NCBI GenBank assembly: GCA_016859345.1
Contig: CM029122.1
Location: 479,501-543,500, forward strand
DNA: 64,000 bases
Direction: 5' to 3'
Source: Istiophorus platypterus
Lineage: Eukaryota > Chordata > Actinopteri > Istiophoriformes > Istiophoridae
The first letter of the stretch is position 1. The number at the start of each line of letters is the position of its first letter. Shown piece after piece: positions 42,601 to 54,900 of the stretch. A model generated the notes under the pieces. The model was not told the origin of the DNA and did not search any database. It worked only from the letters and a program-made list of their open reading frames with translations. The translations under genes and the position numbers were made by a program.

Positions 42601-45600
42601 CCACCATTGCCAATTGATTTCTTAGAACCTGTTCACTTTGTGAGGAAACTGAGGAACACCTTCTATAAAATTGGCCACCCTCTGATGCTGGATTGCACAT
42701 TTACTGGCAGCCAGAGGATTTATGTCAGCTGGATGGAAGATGGCAAACCCATCTGGGAATCATACAAATACAACATCAAAACTACCAACTTCTCCAGTAC
42801 CCTGGAAGTTCTCAACAGTGAAAGTCAGGAAGCTGTTGGGAAATACTCATGTGAGATTTCCAATTCAGAGGGCACTAATATTTGCTATGCTGTGGTTAAG
42901 ATAGGTAAAGCCACTAGCAAATGCACCTCATGAACATCATTGTTGATTTCACTTCATTTAAACTGTAGTGAATTCCCCACAGACCAATAATTTCCCATAA
43001 ACATGTATTTGCTTGTTGTAACATAAAAAAACATGCAACTAACATCACCATTGGCTCCTGTAGAACCTGTATATTTTCTAAAAGAGCTGGAAGACACCAC
43101 TTTCAGACTTGGCCAGCCCCTGTAACTGTGCTGCAGTTTAAGTGCCAGCCCCAAGATCTACGTGAGCTGGAGAAAGGATGGCAAACCAATCTGGGCCTCC
43201 TATAAGTAAAACATCAAGACCACAGATAATTCCTGTGTTTTGGAGGTCCTCAACAATGACCGGCTAAAGGGAACAGGGAGATATTCCTGTGAAATTTCAA
43301 ACTTTGAGAACACATTTATCTGCTATGCACAGGTCAAACTAGGTAACACATTAAACATGACAGGTCAGAGTCAAGGCTCACTGTTTTAAGTTTTAATTTT
43401 TCAAACAAAACTGTTCATTGTTTTGACATGGCAAATGTATCTAGGAACAGTTGCTTTTTACTGTTAAAAGGTACTGTTGATATTTGTGAAACATACAAGG
43501 AAAACAAAGTTGGATTACAGAAATAACATTGGCAGCATAACACATTTTACAGTTTTACTTTATTTAAATGACATGGACAACTTGTGCATAAATATAATTC
43601 ACTGTCCTTTGGTCTTTTTTCTCCACTTTTCACTTTAATTTCTGGGGTGACATCACTACCAGAGGACACAGTTTAATGTTAGCTCCAGTGAATGCTAATT
43701 TTGAGACATAAGAACATTAAAAATGGTTTTAAATTTGTATTTAAAATCAATAAAAACTGAAAGCAATGAGCCTTATTCAAAGTTTAATTCATCACAATTA
43801 TAGCTTACTTGCTGACTCCATTTCACATAATGTCATTCATCTTTATCAGTAGTTGACAGCCAACTAACAACTAATATCCTTGCCTCCTATAACCTGTGTG
43901 CTTTGTAAAAAAGCTGGAGGATGTGACCTTTAGGGTTGGCCAGGCTCTGAGACTTGTATGTATGTCACCATTGAGTCTGACATGCACATACACCGGCAGT
44001 CAGAGGGTGCATGTAAGCTGGATGAAGGACTGGAAGCCATTCTGGGCTTCATCAAATACAATGTCAAGAACACTGAGTCCTCATGCATCTTGGAACTCAT
44101 GGTCCCTGATAAATAAATAGAACAAAATGACTCCATCCTGCTTGAGCTGATTGAAGTAATTTTTTGTTTTTTTAAACACAACCCCAAGAAACCCTTAATG
44201 AGTAAATACATTGTGCAGTGGAGGCTACTTTAAACACAAGCTGGCCTGGGGAGTAGGGTGGAACTTTGGCTGCATATCATACTTCACAGAATTCAATTAA
44301 GGCTAATTGAATTTCACCAGTTAATTATAATTAAAGATTCATGCTTGAATTCTAATCGTAACATCTGCATCTAACAACCATCACTGCTTCACACAGAACC
44401 TGCTCGCTTCATCAGGAAGCTGGAAAATACCACATTCAGATTTGGCAAACCACTTACGCTCTTAGAGTTGCATTCACTGGTAGCCAAAGAGCAAGCGTGA
44501 ACTGGAAGAAAGATGGGAGGCTGATCTGGGCCTCTAATCAGTACAGTGTGAAGACCACAGACTGCAGCTGCTTTCTTGATGTCCTCAACAGGGACAGAGA
44601 AGAGGCTTGTGGAATATACACTTGCGAAATTTCCAATTTCCAAGCTCTGATATCTGTCATGCTTATGCCAAACTAGTTAACACTAACCAACAACACAGTG
44701 CTTGTAGTTCTCATCACTTATTTCATGCATGAAATTAATCCTTCCTAGAGGCAACTACTAATGCCGCTCACATAGCATTTCCACCGCCTGTAATCTTTCT
44801 TACCTTCACATAGAGCTAAAGATCACCCCCGATTACATAGCCTCTCTTTCTACACATGAAAACATCCACAGTCTCCTTTGGATATTCCGCAGTTATATAG
44901 TCTTTCCTCCTCCACATGTAACGATCAGTGGTTTCCATGACTTATTTCAACATTGTTTCTCTAAGAACCTGTCCAATTCACCAAGAAACTAGTGAATGTC
45001 TGCCATAAGCTGGGTAAACCCTTGAAACTGGAGTGCACTTACACTGGCAGCCAGAGGGGCTACGTGACTTAGAAGAAAGACAACAAGCTGATTTGGGCTT
45101 CTTACCAGAACAACGTGAAAACCACCAACTCCTCCTGCATTTTGGAGGTCCTCATTAATGACAGAGCTACAGCAGCGGTAAAATACACTTGCAAAATTTC
45201 TAATATGGATGGAATTGACACTTGTCATGCTCATGTTAAAATGGGTGACACACTAACACATTTCCTTCCATTTCAACTCATTCCCCACCTGTGGTTGTTG
45301 TCACTAATGCTAACCTCCTGTGGTCCTGTACTTGGTGGCAGTAAGAAGGAATTTTGTAACATCTTCAAAGTCCGGAATCATGTTTTTGGTGTTTTTATGG
45401 TTGGCTGGTCCTGTGTTTGAAAGGTTTGGAAAGGAAAAGGATTTTTTAAGAGGTCTCTGAGAGTATGTTGTTATAGTTTGGTCAAATAAATATTTTCTTG
45501 CCTGAAAAAGGGATCCAATGGCAGGTACAAGGATTAATTAATAGGATTGATATTGTTCATTTGATTGCTTTTGTGTTGCAGGACATGTTTATGTTGTCTT

Positions 45601-48600
45601 TCGTGCTGTGCCTCTGTTTCCCCTAATGCTATGGTAATGTGGTAATGGCCCAGTGGCCTGGTGGATGGCAGATTTGAATTTCGCAACATTTCGTCTTATC
45701 ACAACATGGCCTGATCTTCTTCACTTTCTCCCCCACTAACAGAGCGCACAGTCCCTCCAAACTTCATTAAGAAGCCCTCCGATTCCATGCTGGATTCAGT
45801 GGGTAAGACGGTGAAGATAGAGGGTCGAGTGTCTGGCTCCCAGCCACTGAACATCATGTGGTACAAGGACAACAATGAAATCTATTCTTCTAATAAATAT
45901 GACATCAGCTTCAAGAACAACATTGCTGTACTGTGTGTCAGAGACTCCACCATCTCTGACACTGGAGTGTACACCTGTGAGGCCTCCAATGAAGCTGGCA
46001 AGGCTTCGTGTCAGGTTTCCCTCACCATTTCAGGTATGAGTGTGTCAGTTTCTCTCAAATATTTGACATTTTTCTATAATCTATCTAAAACTGATGAAGA
46101 CTAGATGTTGTTTTTTGTTGCGTGTTCCTTTGAAAGTTAAATGAACTTCAGATAAAAATGATCCCTGAAAATCTAAGCCTCACTACAAATGGAATCTCAG
46201 ATCCTTATTGTGTATTCCATCTTGGTTCAGTTGGTCCGCCTTAAATAGGTCTAGGTCTCTACAAAATTTAAATTGAAGTCATCAGGAACTGAGAGCAATT
46301 TAACATGGGCAAAACATGTTGCATCTTCAGTCAGCCAATCAAAAAGCAGCAAATGGCTGCCTTAAGTATGATTTTATTATGTTAGTGCCCAGTCACACCA
46401 GATAGTGATGGTGAGATTTAGCTATGCACCTTAATCAAACTTGTGGTGCAAGAAGCTTGGTGATGTAGTGACAACCTGTGTGGCCATTCGAAAAGCTGGT
46501 TTAGCTGGCAAGCTAGCAAGTAACATGCTGCCAATAGCCAGTTGGAATAGATTGCTGAGCTAGCTGGCTTGGTAAAGATTAGCTAACTACAAATTAGGAA
46601 GTTTCATAGTTTGATCACTAATTTGACAATGTGATAAGATGTTTAATTAAGGATGCTCTTGTACAATAGTACTGTGTGAAGCTGTTTATACTCCAGTAGA
46701 GCTATAAATAGTGCTTATAAATTAGACTTTACATTTCCTGAAAGGTTACCTCCCAGATTTCAACATTATACATTCAATTTTGACCAGAAGGCAACCATTT
46801 TTGGCATTGAATTTTCTCTATGTTGGCCAGGAAGTGTAGAATAGACAAGTAAAGAGCAGTTGGTTTCTAATCTGAGGTTTTTTTCCATCGGGTTCAGGGC
46901 TAGATAACAGACCAGGAGCTCCATACGTCTTCAAACTAAGTGGAGGCAGAATAGACACTGACAAATTACTTTTTCAGGATTCACATCCTTTTTCCTTTTA
47001 ATCTGTTTGGGGAATGGCCTGTATTCCCTCTAAAGGTTTTGTACAAATTCTGCCAAAATGTCCTGTCTATCCTGTTACTGTTTGAAAAGGAAGTATCTGT
47101 AGCTATCCTGTATCTTCCCCATCACTCCTTCAGAAACTGGCCAGGCACCTAAATTTGACATCCAACTGAAGCCAGTGACTGTCAGTGTGGGTGAGAAGCT
47201 GAGCCTCAAATGCCATGTCATTGGGTCTCCTCCACTGACCATCCAATGGATGAAGGACAGGAAGGAGCTTAAGTCCAGCAGAAACACCAGAATCACATTT
47301 GTTGGTGGGATGGCCTGTCTGGAGATCAGCCCAGTCTCAAAGACCGATGCTGGGGATTACCTCTGCAAAGCCAGCAATGCTAATGGCAGTGACTTCTGCA
47401 AGTCAAGGGTCAATGTGAAAGGTAACAGAATCATTTTTGAGGTATCAGTTTTGTGTGATGAACAGTAGTGTTTCATTTTACTGACCAGCCTGTCTGCTGA
47501 TTGTTTATAATCTCTCATCTTCGTATCATTTTTACATTCTACTCATTTTTACACCATGAATGTACCCAACTGGGATACTTTTGGTTTGACTAGGCAATGC
47601 AGTGACTAATAAAACAGATGAAACAAAATTACATTTAGGTTTATTATAACACGGTGGCGGTCATACATCTGTGATAAAAGCCTTGTAAGGGCTTACATCT
47701 GCTCATACAAAAGAAGACATTTTACATTGAATGTATCATTGTTGGAACATAATGTGTCATTTTTCATTATACTGTTATGGATGTGGGTTCATTATATGTA
47801 TACATATATTCTTGCAATTAAGATGGACAAAAATTGTCACGGATTACTTTATGGGGCAGATTTAAGGCTCTGACTGAGTTCCTTGGTTTCATTTAAATGT
47901 GGCAATGCTACACTCTCTCTTCTTTTCAGAAAAAGCAGCCAAGACCACCGAGGCTGCCACCCCAGCTGCAGCTGCTCCAGTCAAAAGGCTTGACAACCTG
48001 TTCTTCATCGAGGAACCAAAAAATGTGTCTCTCACAGAGAGTAAGTAGCATGTTGGAAGACTTTTCTGGACCTGAAGCAATGTTTCATGAGAGCTCTGTA
48101 CATTAATGATACTTCAGTGTTACTGGCAGGTTGTTGAAGCATTACCATCTCAACTCTTTCACAGTCTTTTAAAGCTTTAAAAAGCACAACATGTAGAATT
48201 TATATGAAACAGTAGCTCACTGCAAAATTACATACACTGAAAATATCAACGTGGAGCTGTATGTTTGCTTTATTTTTTTCAGAGGGCACCGCAACCTTTA
48301 TTGCCAAGATTGGAGGTGACCCGATCCCGAGCGTGAAGTGGATGAAGGGCAAATGGAGGCAGATAACTCCTGGTGGTCGTATCTCCATCGAACAGAAGGG
48401 CCGGGACGCTAAACTAGAGATCAGAGAAGTGACAAAGTCTGACTCTGGACACTACAGATGTATCGCCACCAACAAGCATGGAGAGATTGAGTGCAGTGCT
48501 GAGATGGAGGTCACCAAAAAGGAGGAAGTAGAGGGAATTGGAGATTTAAGGACAGTGTTGAAGAAGTACGAGCTTTGGCACCAAATTGATTGTACTGTAC

Positions 48601-51600
48601 AATTGACTTCATTTGACTGAATCTGTGTGGACATTCAGGAGAGATTGACTGATAATTGTTGCAGATTTTTTTGTCCTCTTGAAAAGAAAATAATCTCTTT
48701 GTATTGGTCCTGTTGACAAGAAGGCACCATCTCTGACTGTGTATTTGATTTTTGTGCCAGAACTCCCTCGAAGCAGAAGAGCCCCAAGAAAGATGAAGAG
48801 ATTGATATTGTTGGTTTGCTGAGAGGTCATGACACTAAAGACTATGAGAAGATCCTGCGAGAACACGGAATCCACGACTACCGGGCCATCCTCCAGGCCA
48901 TCGAGTTCCTAAAGAAGGAGAAGGAAATGGAGACTGGAACAGTGGTGATACTATCTTAATTACATAACTGATCCTGATGATAGTAAATCTTTAAGGGTTT
49001 GGATAGAAATTACTTAAATAGTGAAAATACAGCTACCAGAAATATTTGAACTACTATTATAACTTAAAGTCTACGGTCAGCTTGACAAAAAGCTATTAAT
49101 GGGCAGGTTTGAGAAATAGAGTATTTCACAGGTCGTATGAGATATTTTTACATTTCAGGAATTTAGTGATCCATAACGTCAACTTTTAAGAACCCATAAG
49201 GTCTTGGTGTCTTAAAAACCAGAATATTAGAATTGAGAGGGCACCATTTGGATCTGTGGAACAGGAAGGAATGGACAAAGAAGAAGAAGATATTGACTTT
49301 TTTTGTTTATATGTAATGATTTTAGTGTATTTAACATTCAGTTTATAGGAAAGGCTACACCTGCACAGGGGGTTGATCAAAATGGATCACAGCTGAAATG
49401 TTATTGATTCCAGTCCTTACAAGATTTATTGTATGTAAATGATGCAGTAACAATTCTTCTTAAGTCATGTTTTAAAGCAAATATGCCTAAAAAATTATGG
49501 TTAAAGCTTCTCAAGTTTGGATATTTGCATGTTTTCCTCATCCCCTATCAAAGTAAATTGAATCCCTTTGGGTTCTATAATGTTTTTCACACAAAACAAA
49601 ATATTGGAAGGGTCAACCAAGTTTAGGAACATTCAATCTTATTGAGCATCAAGAAAATAATGTGCAGATTAATTACTATTGATTTACTTCTAGAACCTTG
49701 GATAATGGCTACACTTTAAGTTACAGGATGTAATGGTTCATGTGGGAGAAAAGACCTACTAAAATGATTCTGGAAAGGTCAAAATAGAGCAATGATACAA
49801 ATCTTTCCTCGATATTTCATCACACAGCAGTGATGTAAAAAAAAAGTGCAACAAATTAAGATTTCATCACCCTGATTTAGATGCTTTAACAGTCGTCTTT
49901 CCCACTGCAGGAGGTGGAGCATGGTGGTCTGGTTGAAGAGGAAGATATGGCTCAACTCATCCACCAGCTGGAGGGACGCATCAGCACAGAGGTACAAAAA
50001 AAATCAAGTATTAGAAGACCTTGATCAGGCCACAGCTTGTTGAGCTGGCACTTGCGTATCCACATTGGCCTCCTCTCCAAAACCAGAGTGACCTTGAGGC
50101 ATTCTCAGCTGCTCTGGTGGTATTCCTGATGGCTCCTCTCTATGATACTCCAGTTATGCCCAAAGCACCTAAGGCTTTGTGGAGTGAATGCCCGACCTCA
50201 ATGGGAATGCCTCTAGCCTTCAAGCCCTGCATGTGACAGCTGACAACCTGCTGCTCGTACATGGTTATCTTGCTATTATGAGCTCCTTCATACACTCCTC
50301 CCACAACATTTTCAGCTTAATGATGTAAATGTTTCTGGTGCTCTCTACAAACCAAGATATTATCACTTTATCACATTTTGAACAATGTTTTGTAACAGTT
50401 ACAGGTCATTTGTCTTAAGATGAAATATGTAACGCATCATTTTAAACAAATTTCCCCAAAACTCAACTATTTTTATATCCTAAGGTAGAAAATTTACACA
50501 ACATTAAGTTTTTTCAATCCTCCACTTAGCAACACAAAAGCTTTCAAACTGAAAGTCACATCAGCATCACATATACATCCATAGCACTTAGTAATTATTC
50601 ATTAGTTTACTGTTGTATAAGAGTCACTGTGCTTCTGGTATGCTTCCATAGGGTCTCAGCTGTTTTGTTGCAAATTCTTACTCCCAAGAACTGGTTGCTT
50701 TAGCAAGCAATACAGGGACGTAATATTACTGATTCAAGATGTTGCTTATTAGGGTAACAGGTCAAGCAGAATCGACATCTGAAGAATTTGTTATTTTTGA
50801 GTTATGGAAGTTATATTTTACAGTTTTACCAGTCTTACTATTTCTATTGTATTTTTTATTTTAAGTTGTTTCAGTCATGGAGAAACATTAACAAATATTT
50901 CCTTTCATAATTTTTCATGATTAATACCATTGTGAAAATGAAGCCTTAGACACTGATCAAAAAAATTAAAACTGATTTTGAATCCTCAGCCTGTCTCTGT
51001 ACTGGAAGATATCACTGACCAAACAATGACTGAGAACCAGACCGCCATCTTCGAGTGCCAGATCAGGATCAACTACCCGGAGATCACTCTGACCTGGTAC
51101 AAGGGCACCCAGAAACTGGACAACAGTGACAAGTATGACATCAGCAGCGTCGCCGACCGCCATTATTTGAAGATCAAGAACTGCCAGGTCAAAGATCAGG
51201 GCAATTACCGTGTGGTGTGTGGTCCTCACATCTCAAACGCCAAACTCACTGTCACAGGTAAGAGTTTGTTTGAAGTTCCCATCTGCTGGACACTTGTCTG
51301 TATGTCTTTAATGTGTCTTCATGTTCTATTCCTTTATCTTATTATCAGGAGCTAGTCACAAAACAGGTAAGTAGTAAGGCTCCAGACTAACAAAAATTCT
51401 GACTGACCTCTTTGAGACGGCAGGGGTGCGATGCTTTTATTATTGTCTTCTGTGGATTTCTGTGCTTGTTTTGTGTTTTTTAATGTAAGTCAAGACTATA
51501 AACACTCCAAACAGTCTTAATATGTAAAAAATAACAGCAAATCATTTAAATAATCAATGTCATAAACTTATAAAAATCAGAAGTTAACTCTGATTATCTG

Positions 51601-51909
51601 GTTTTAGCTGACCAAATTCAGTTCACTAAATGCATCAGAAGCATCGAGGTCAATGAACGCCACTCTGCCACCTTCGAGTGCGAATTATCCTTCGACAATG
51701 CTACCGTCATGTGGTACAAAGACTCATGGGAGCTTAAAGAGAGCCCAAAATATAACTTCAGGACTGAGGGCCGACGGCACTTTATGACCATCCACAACGT
51801 AACCGCAGAGGATGAAGGTTTGTTAAAATAAGAAGACGCAAAAAATAAATTAAACTGCAGTAATAATTTTTGTAATTGAGTTGGTTTAAAAAAAATGTAA
51901 TAAAAAAAA

Positions 51910-51996
<87 letters not shown>

Positions 51997-54900
51997 TAAA
52001 ATATATAAAAGTAAAATTAGGCATACTGTATGTTGTATAAAACACATCCAACTTTTCACACCAACAAAACAATTACGCTTTTAAACTGAATATACTAATT
52101 TTTGAAAATGTGAAGAATGGTAAAATGATAAAACAACATTTAAAAAAGACAACAAATTAACCTTTTAAACTGCAGTATAAACATCTATTTTCTTCTTCAG
52201 TTGTGCAGCCTTAAATGATTACATATAAAATCTGAGTAAGGGTCCAGTCACAGTAGTGAAATCAGGTAATTTAAGCATAAATTTCTTGCATCAAGTTCAA
52301 CTCTGTAGAACTTTTACACAGAAATTACCATCAATAACTAATAAAAAACCTTCCTTGCAGAGCTGAGCTCTGAGTAGATCAAGAGCCGTGGAGTCCAAAA
52401 TGGAGGAATCTGTAGTAGATGGTTATCTGATGTTAATACACTGTGGATCTACAAAGTTACAAAAGTTTCTTCCCTCTGAAATAAAACTCTTTCCTGAATG
52501 AAAAGATGTAAAATCCTTGGAGCAAAATTTCATGGGGAAGCTAAACTGTCCAGCACACAGAAAGTGACTTTCCAGGTGTGACTGGGGCTTTATCATGATT
52601 TTAATTCTACAGTAGTTTTTTAGTAAAAGTGTCTTCAAAATTAACTCACCTCAAAAACATTACATAATGTAATCAGCATCAATAATGTCTCCACTCTGTA
52701 AGGCGTTTACTCTGTGATCGCTCGTCTGGAGCCGATGGGAGAAGCTCGAAGCACAGCTGAGCTTTACCTTTCAGGCAAAGGTCTGTACGTTTAATCAGAC
52801 AAATAAAGTTACTAAAGTTCATTTTAGTGCGATTTACAGCGGGTATAATAACATGTTGAACCTTGTCCTTTCACAGAAATTGGGTTAGGAAGGCTTCCTC
52901 AGGGTGAGTATTTTAAAAGCAAACGCACAGCAAGTTATTGACGGTAAAGCTAAACATGTCTTCACGACTTTAACTCCTTATTAGTTAATTAGTGTAAATT
53001 ATTAAAATTTTATCTTGAAACAGAGAAAATGTTCCATTTTGCTGTCACAACACTCTCTATATATATATGTATGCATATATATTTTTTCGTTAATTTTAAT
53101 ATTAAATGAAGTTGTATTTGTGGCTAAACCTTTAGACATCCCAGACACGTCAGTTCAAGTACCAGAGACAGCTTCAATGGTTGTTAACAGAGGTGAGTCT
53201 GGGAAAGTTTCTACCAATCTGATTTAATTTAAACTCCTTAACTAAAACTTGTCTCGGCCTGTGTCATTTATAAATCTCTTTCTCTACTGAAAGATTCATC
53301 TGAATTTTATCACTACGAAGAGAGAACAGAAGTGAAAGGTATACGCCTCCTTTGAATTATTAGGTTCTAAAATAGTACTAACTATTGTCACCTAGGTTCC
53401 ACATTTTGCGTGAAGAAATGTAAATCACCAAGTTTCTGCATTTCATCCATCAACAATAATATTAAACCATTTCCTAACATCCTAAAATTTAACAATCATC
53501 ATCATCCTTCTTTAACTTTTATCCTCAATAACCGTGTGATCATTTTTTAACCCAGTGGAAAGTATGAGATCAAAGTCTGAATTCTGACTTTGACCTGAAC
53601 TCTGAGCATGAAGTCAGAATTATGTCCCTTCTCTCAAAATCTTGAGGTTGATCCCAGAATTATATTATTGTTTCACATAATCATCATCTGGACATATCTA
53701 ATGCTGCAGTGATTGAATATTTTAACACAGATTTTTCTAACAGTTGATTATCCTTTAATGGTCTACTGTAGCTTTTGAAAGTCTGACTGTTCAAGAAGAG
53801 ACGGTATCTATTCAGTACGCCTCCATTACAGGTATCAACATTATTATATTTTATGAAATAACTTCCTTAATAAATATAAAAACTGTCATCACATTGTCTG
53901 TCTGTGTCTTTAAGCATCTTTTCACTGTTTTGTCCTTTATACTTTGTTTATCTGTTGTGTTTTACCCATGTCATTTCCCATTGTCTTCATGTTCCTTCAT
54001 TGGTTGTTGTTTATTTGCAGTAAGTCCCTTTTATTTCATCCTTAATAACTTGGGATACTTAAAGACCTGCAACAGTCCCTACATGATGTTTTTCCCTAAG
54101 ATCACTTCTCTCCTTCACCAGAAGAGAAAAAACCTGTTGAAGAAATTGTTGAGAGGACTCAGTTCGAGATAACAGAAGAAATCCCTGAAGGTATAATAAA
54201 AAAAACCCAAAAACAAATCAAAACAGACAAACAGGTTTGTGGATGTAAGGTAACATAGCTGCTGATCATAACTGCCAATTCGCTAGCCACCATGTTTGTC
54301 CATTCACTTGGTTTACACATAAATGCTTCAAACGCCAACTGCTGCTTATAGGAGCTTTTCTTTCCCTACGTTGAAATATAAGGATTTTACATTTTAGCTG
54401 TATTTGTTGTAGCTTATCTTTCGGTCTTGTCTGTCTCTCACTTGTCTGTCTTCATCCCTCTTATTCATCTTTGTGTTTCCTGTTCTTTATTCTTGTTCAA
54501 TCAAACTTACATCTCTGACATCCTTACTAATCCTCAATAGCATTTTCTGTTCAGTAGAAAGTAAAGTAGAGTAGAGCTTGGCCATCATAGTTTTAACATG
54601 AACTTTCTTGATATTTTAAGTTCCTGAGGTTCACAGGAGACCAAAGGAGAAACCCTCTGAGCCTGAAGCTCCAAGTCCAGCTCCAATGAAAGGTATCTAC
54701 AAATACCTAATCTTATTTCTACCACTTATATAATTCTTCCTTATTTGTGTACAATGTGTTTTTTGTTGAAGTTGTTAGTTTATTTAGACCTTCTTTTCAG
54801 CCACATTGTTTGTGCCTTTCTTTGTGTAGTTCTGTTTCTCTTAAAGACCTAATAATGGAAAAAATCTTGATGTTAGCATTTACTGTGGCCAGAAAACTGA

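Noticed and set aside
44780..44945. Worn direct repeats (about 60 bases, CTTTCYTCTCCACATG-like) between two dead Ig exons
   Set aside because: Similarity is loose and by eye only; too weak to list as an element.
50021..50236. 71-codon open frame in N2A intron
   Set aside because: No domain, no titin similarity and no fitting splice sites.
53894..54172. Hydrophobic 92-codon open frame
   Set aside because: Intron sequence of high T content running into the exon at 54122 in another frame; not a membrane protein gene.
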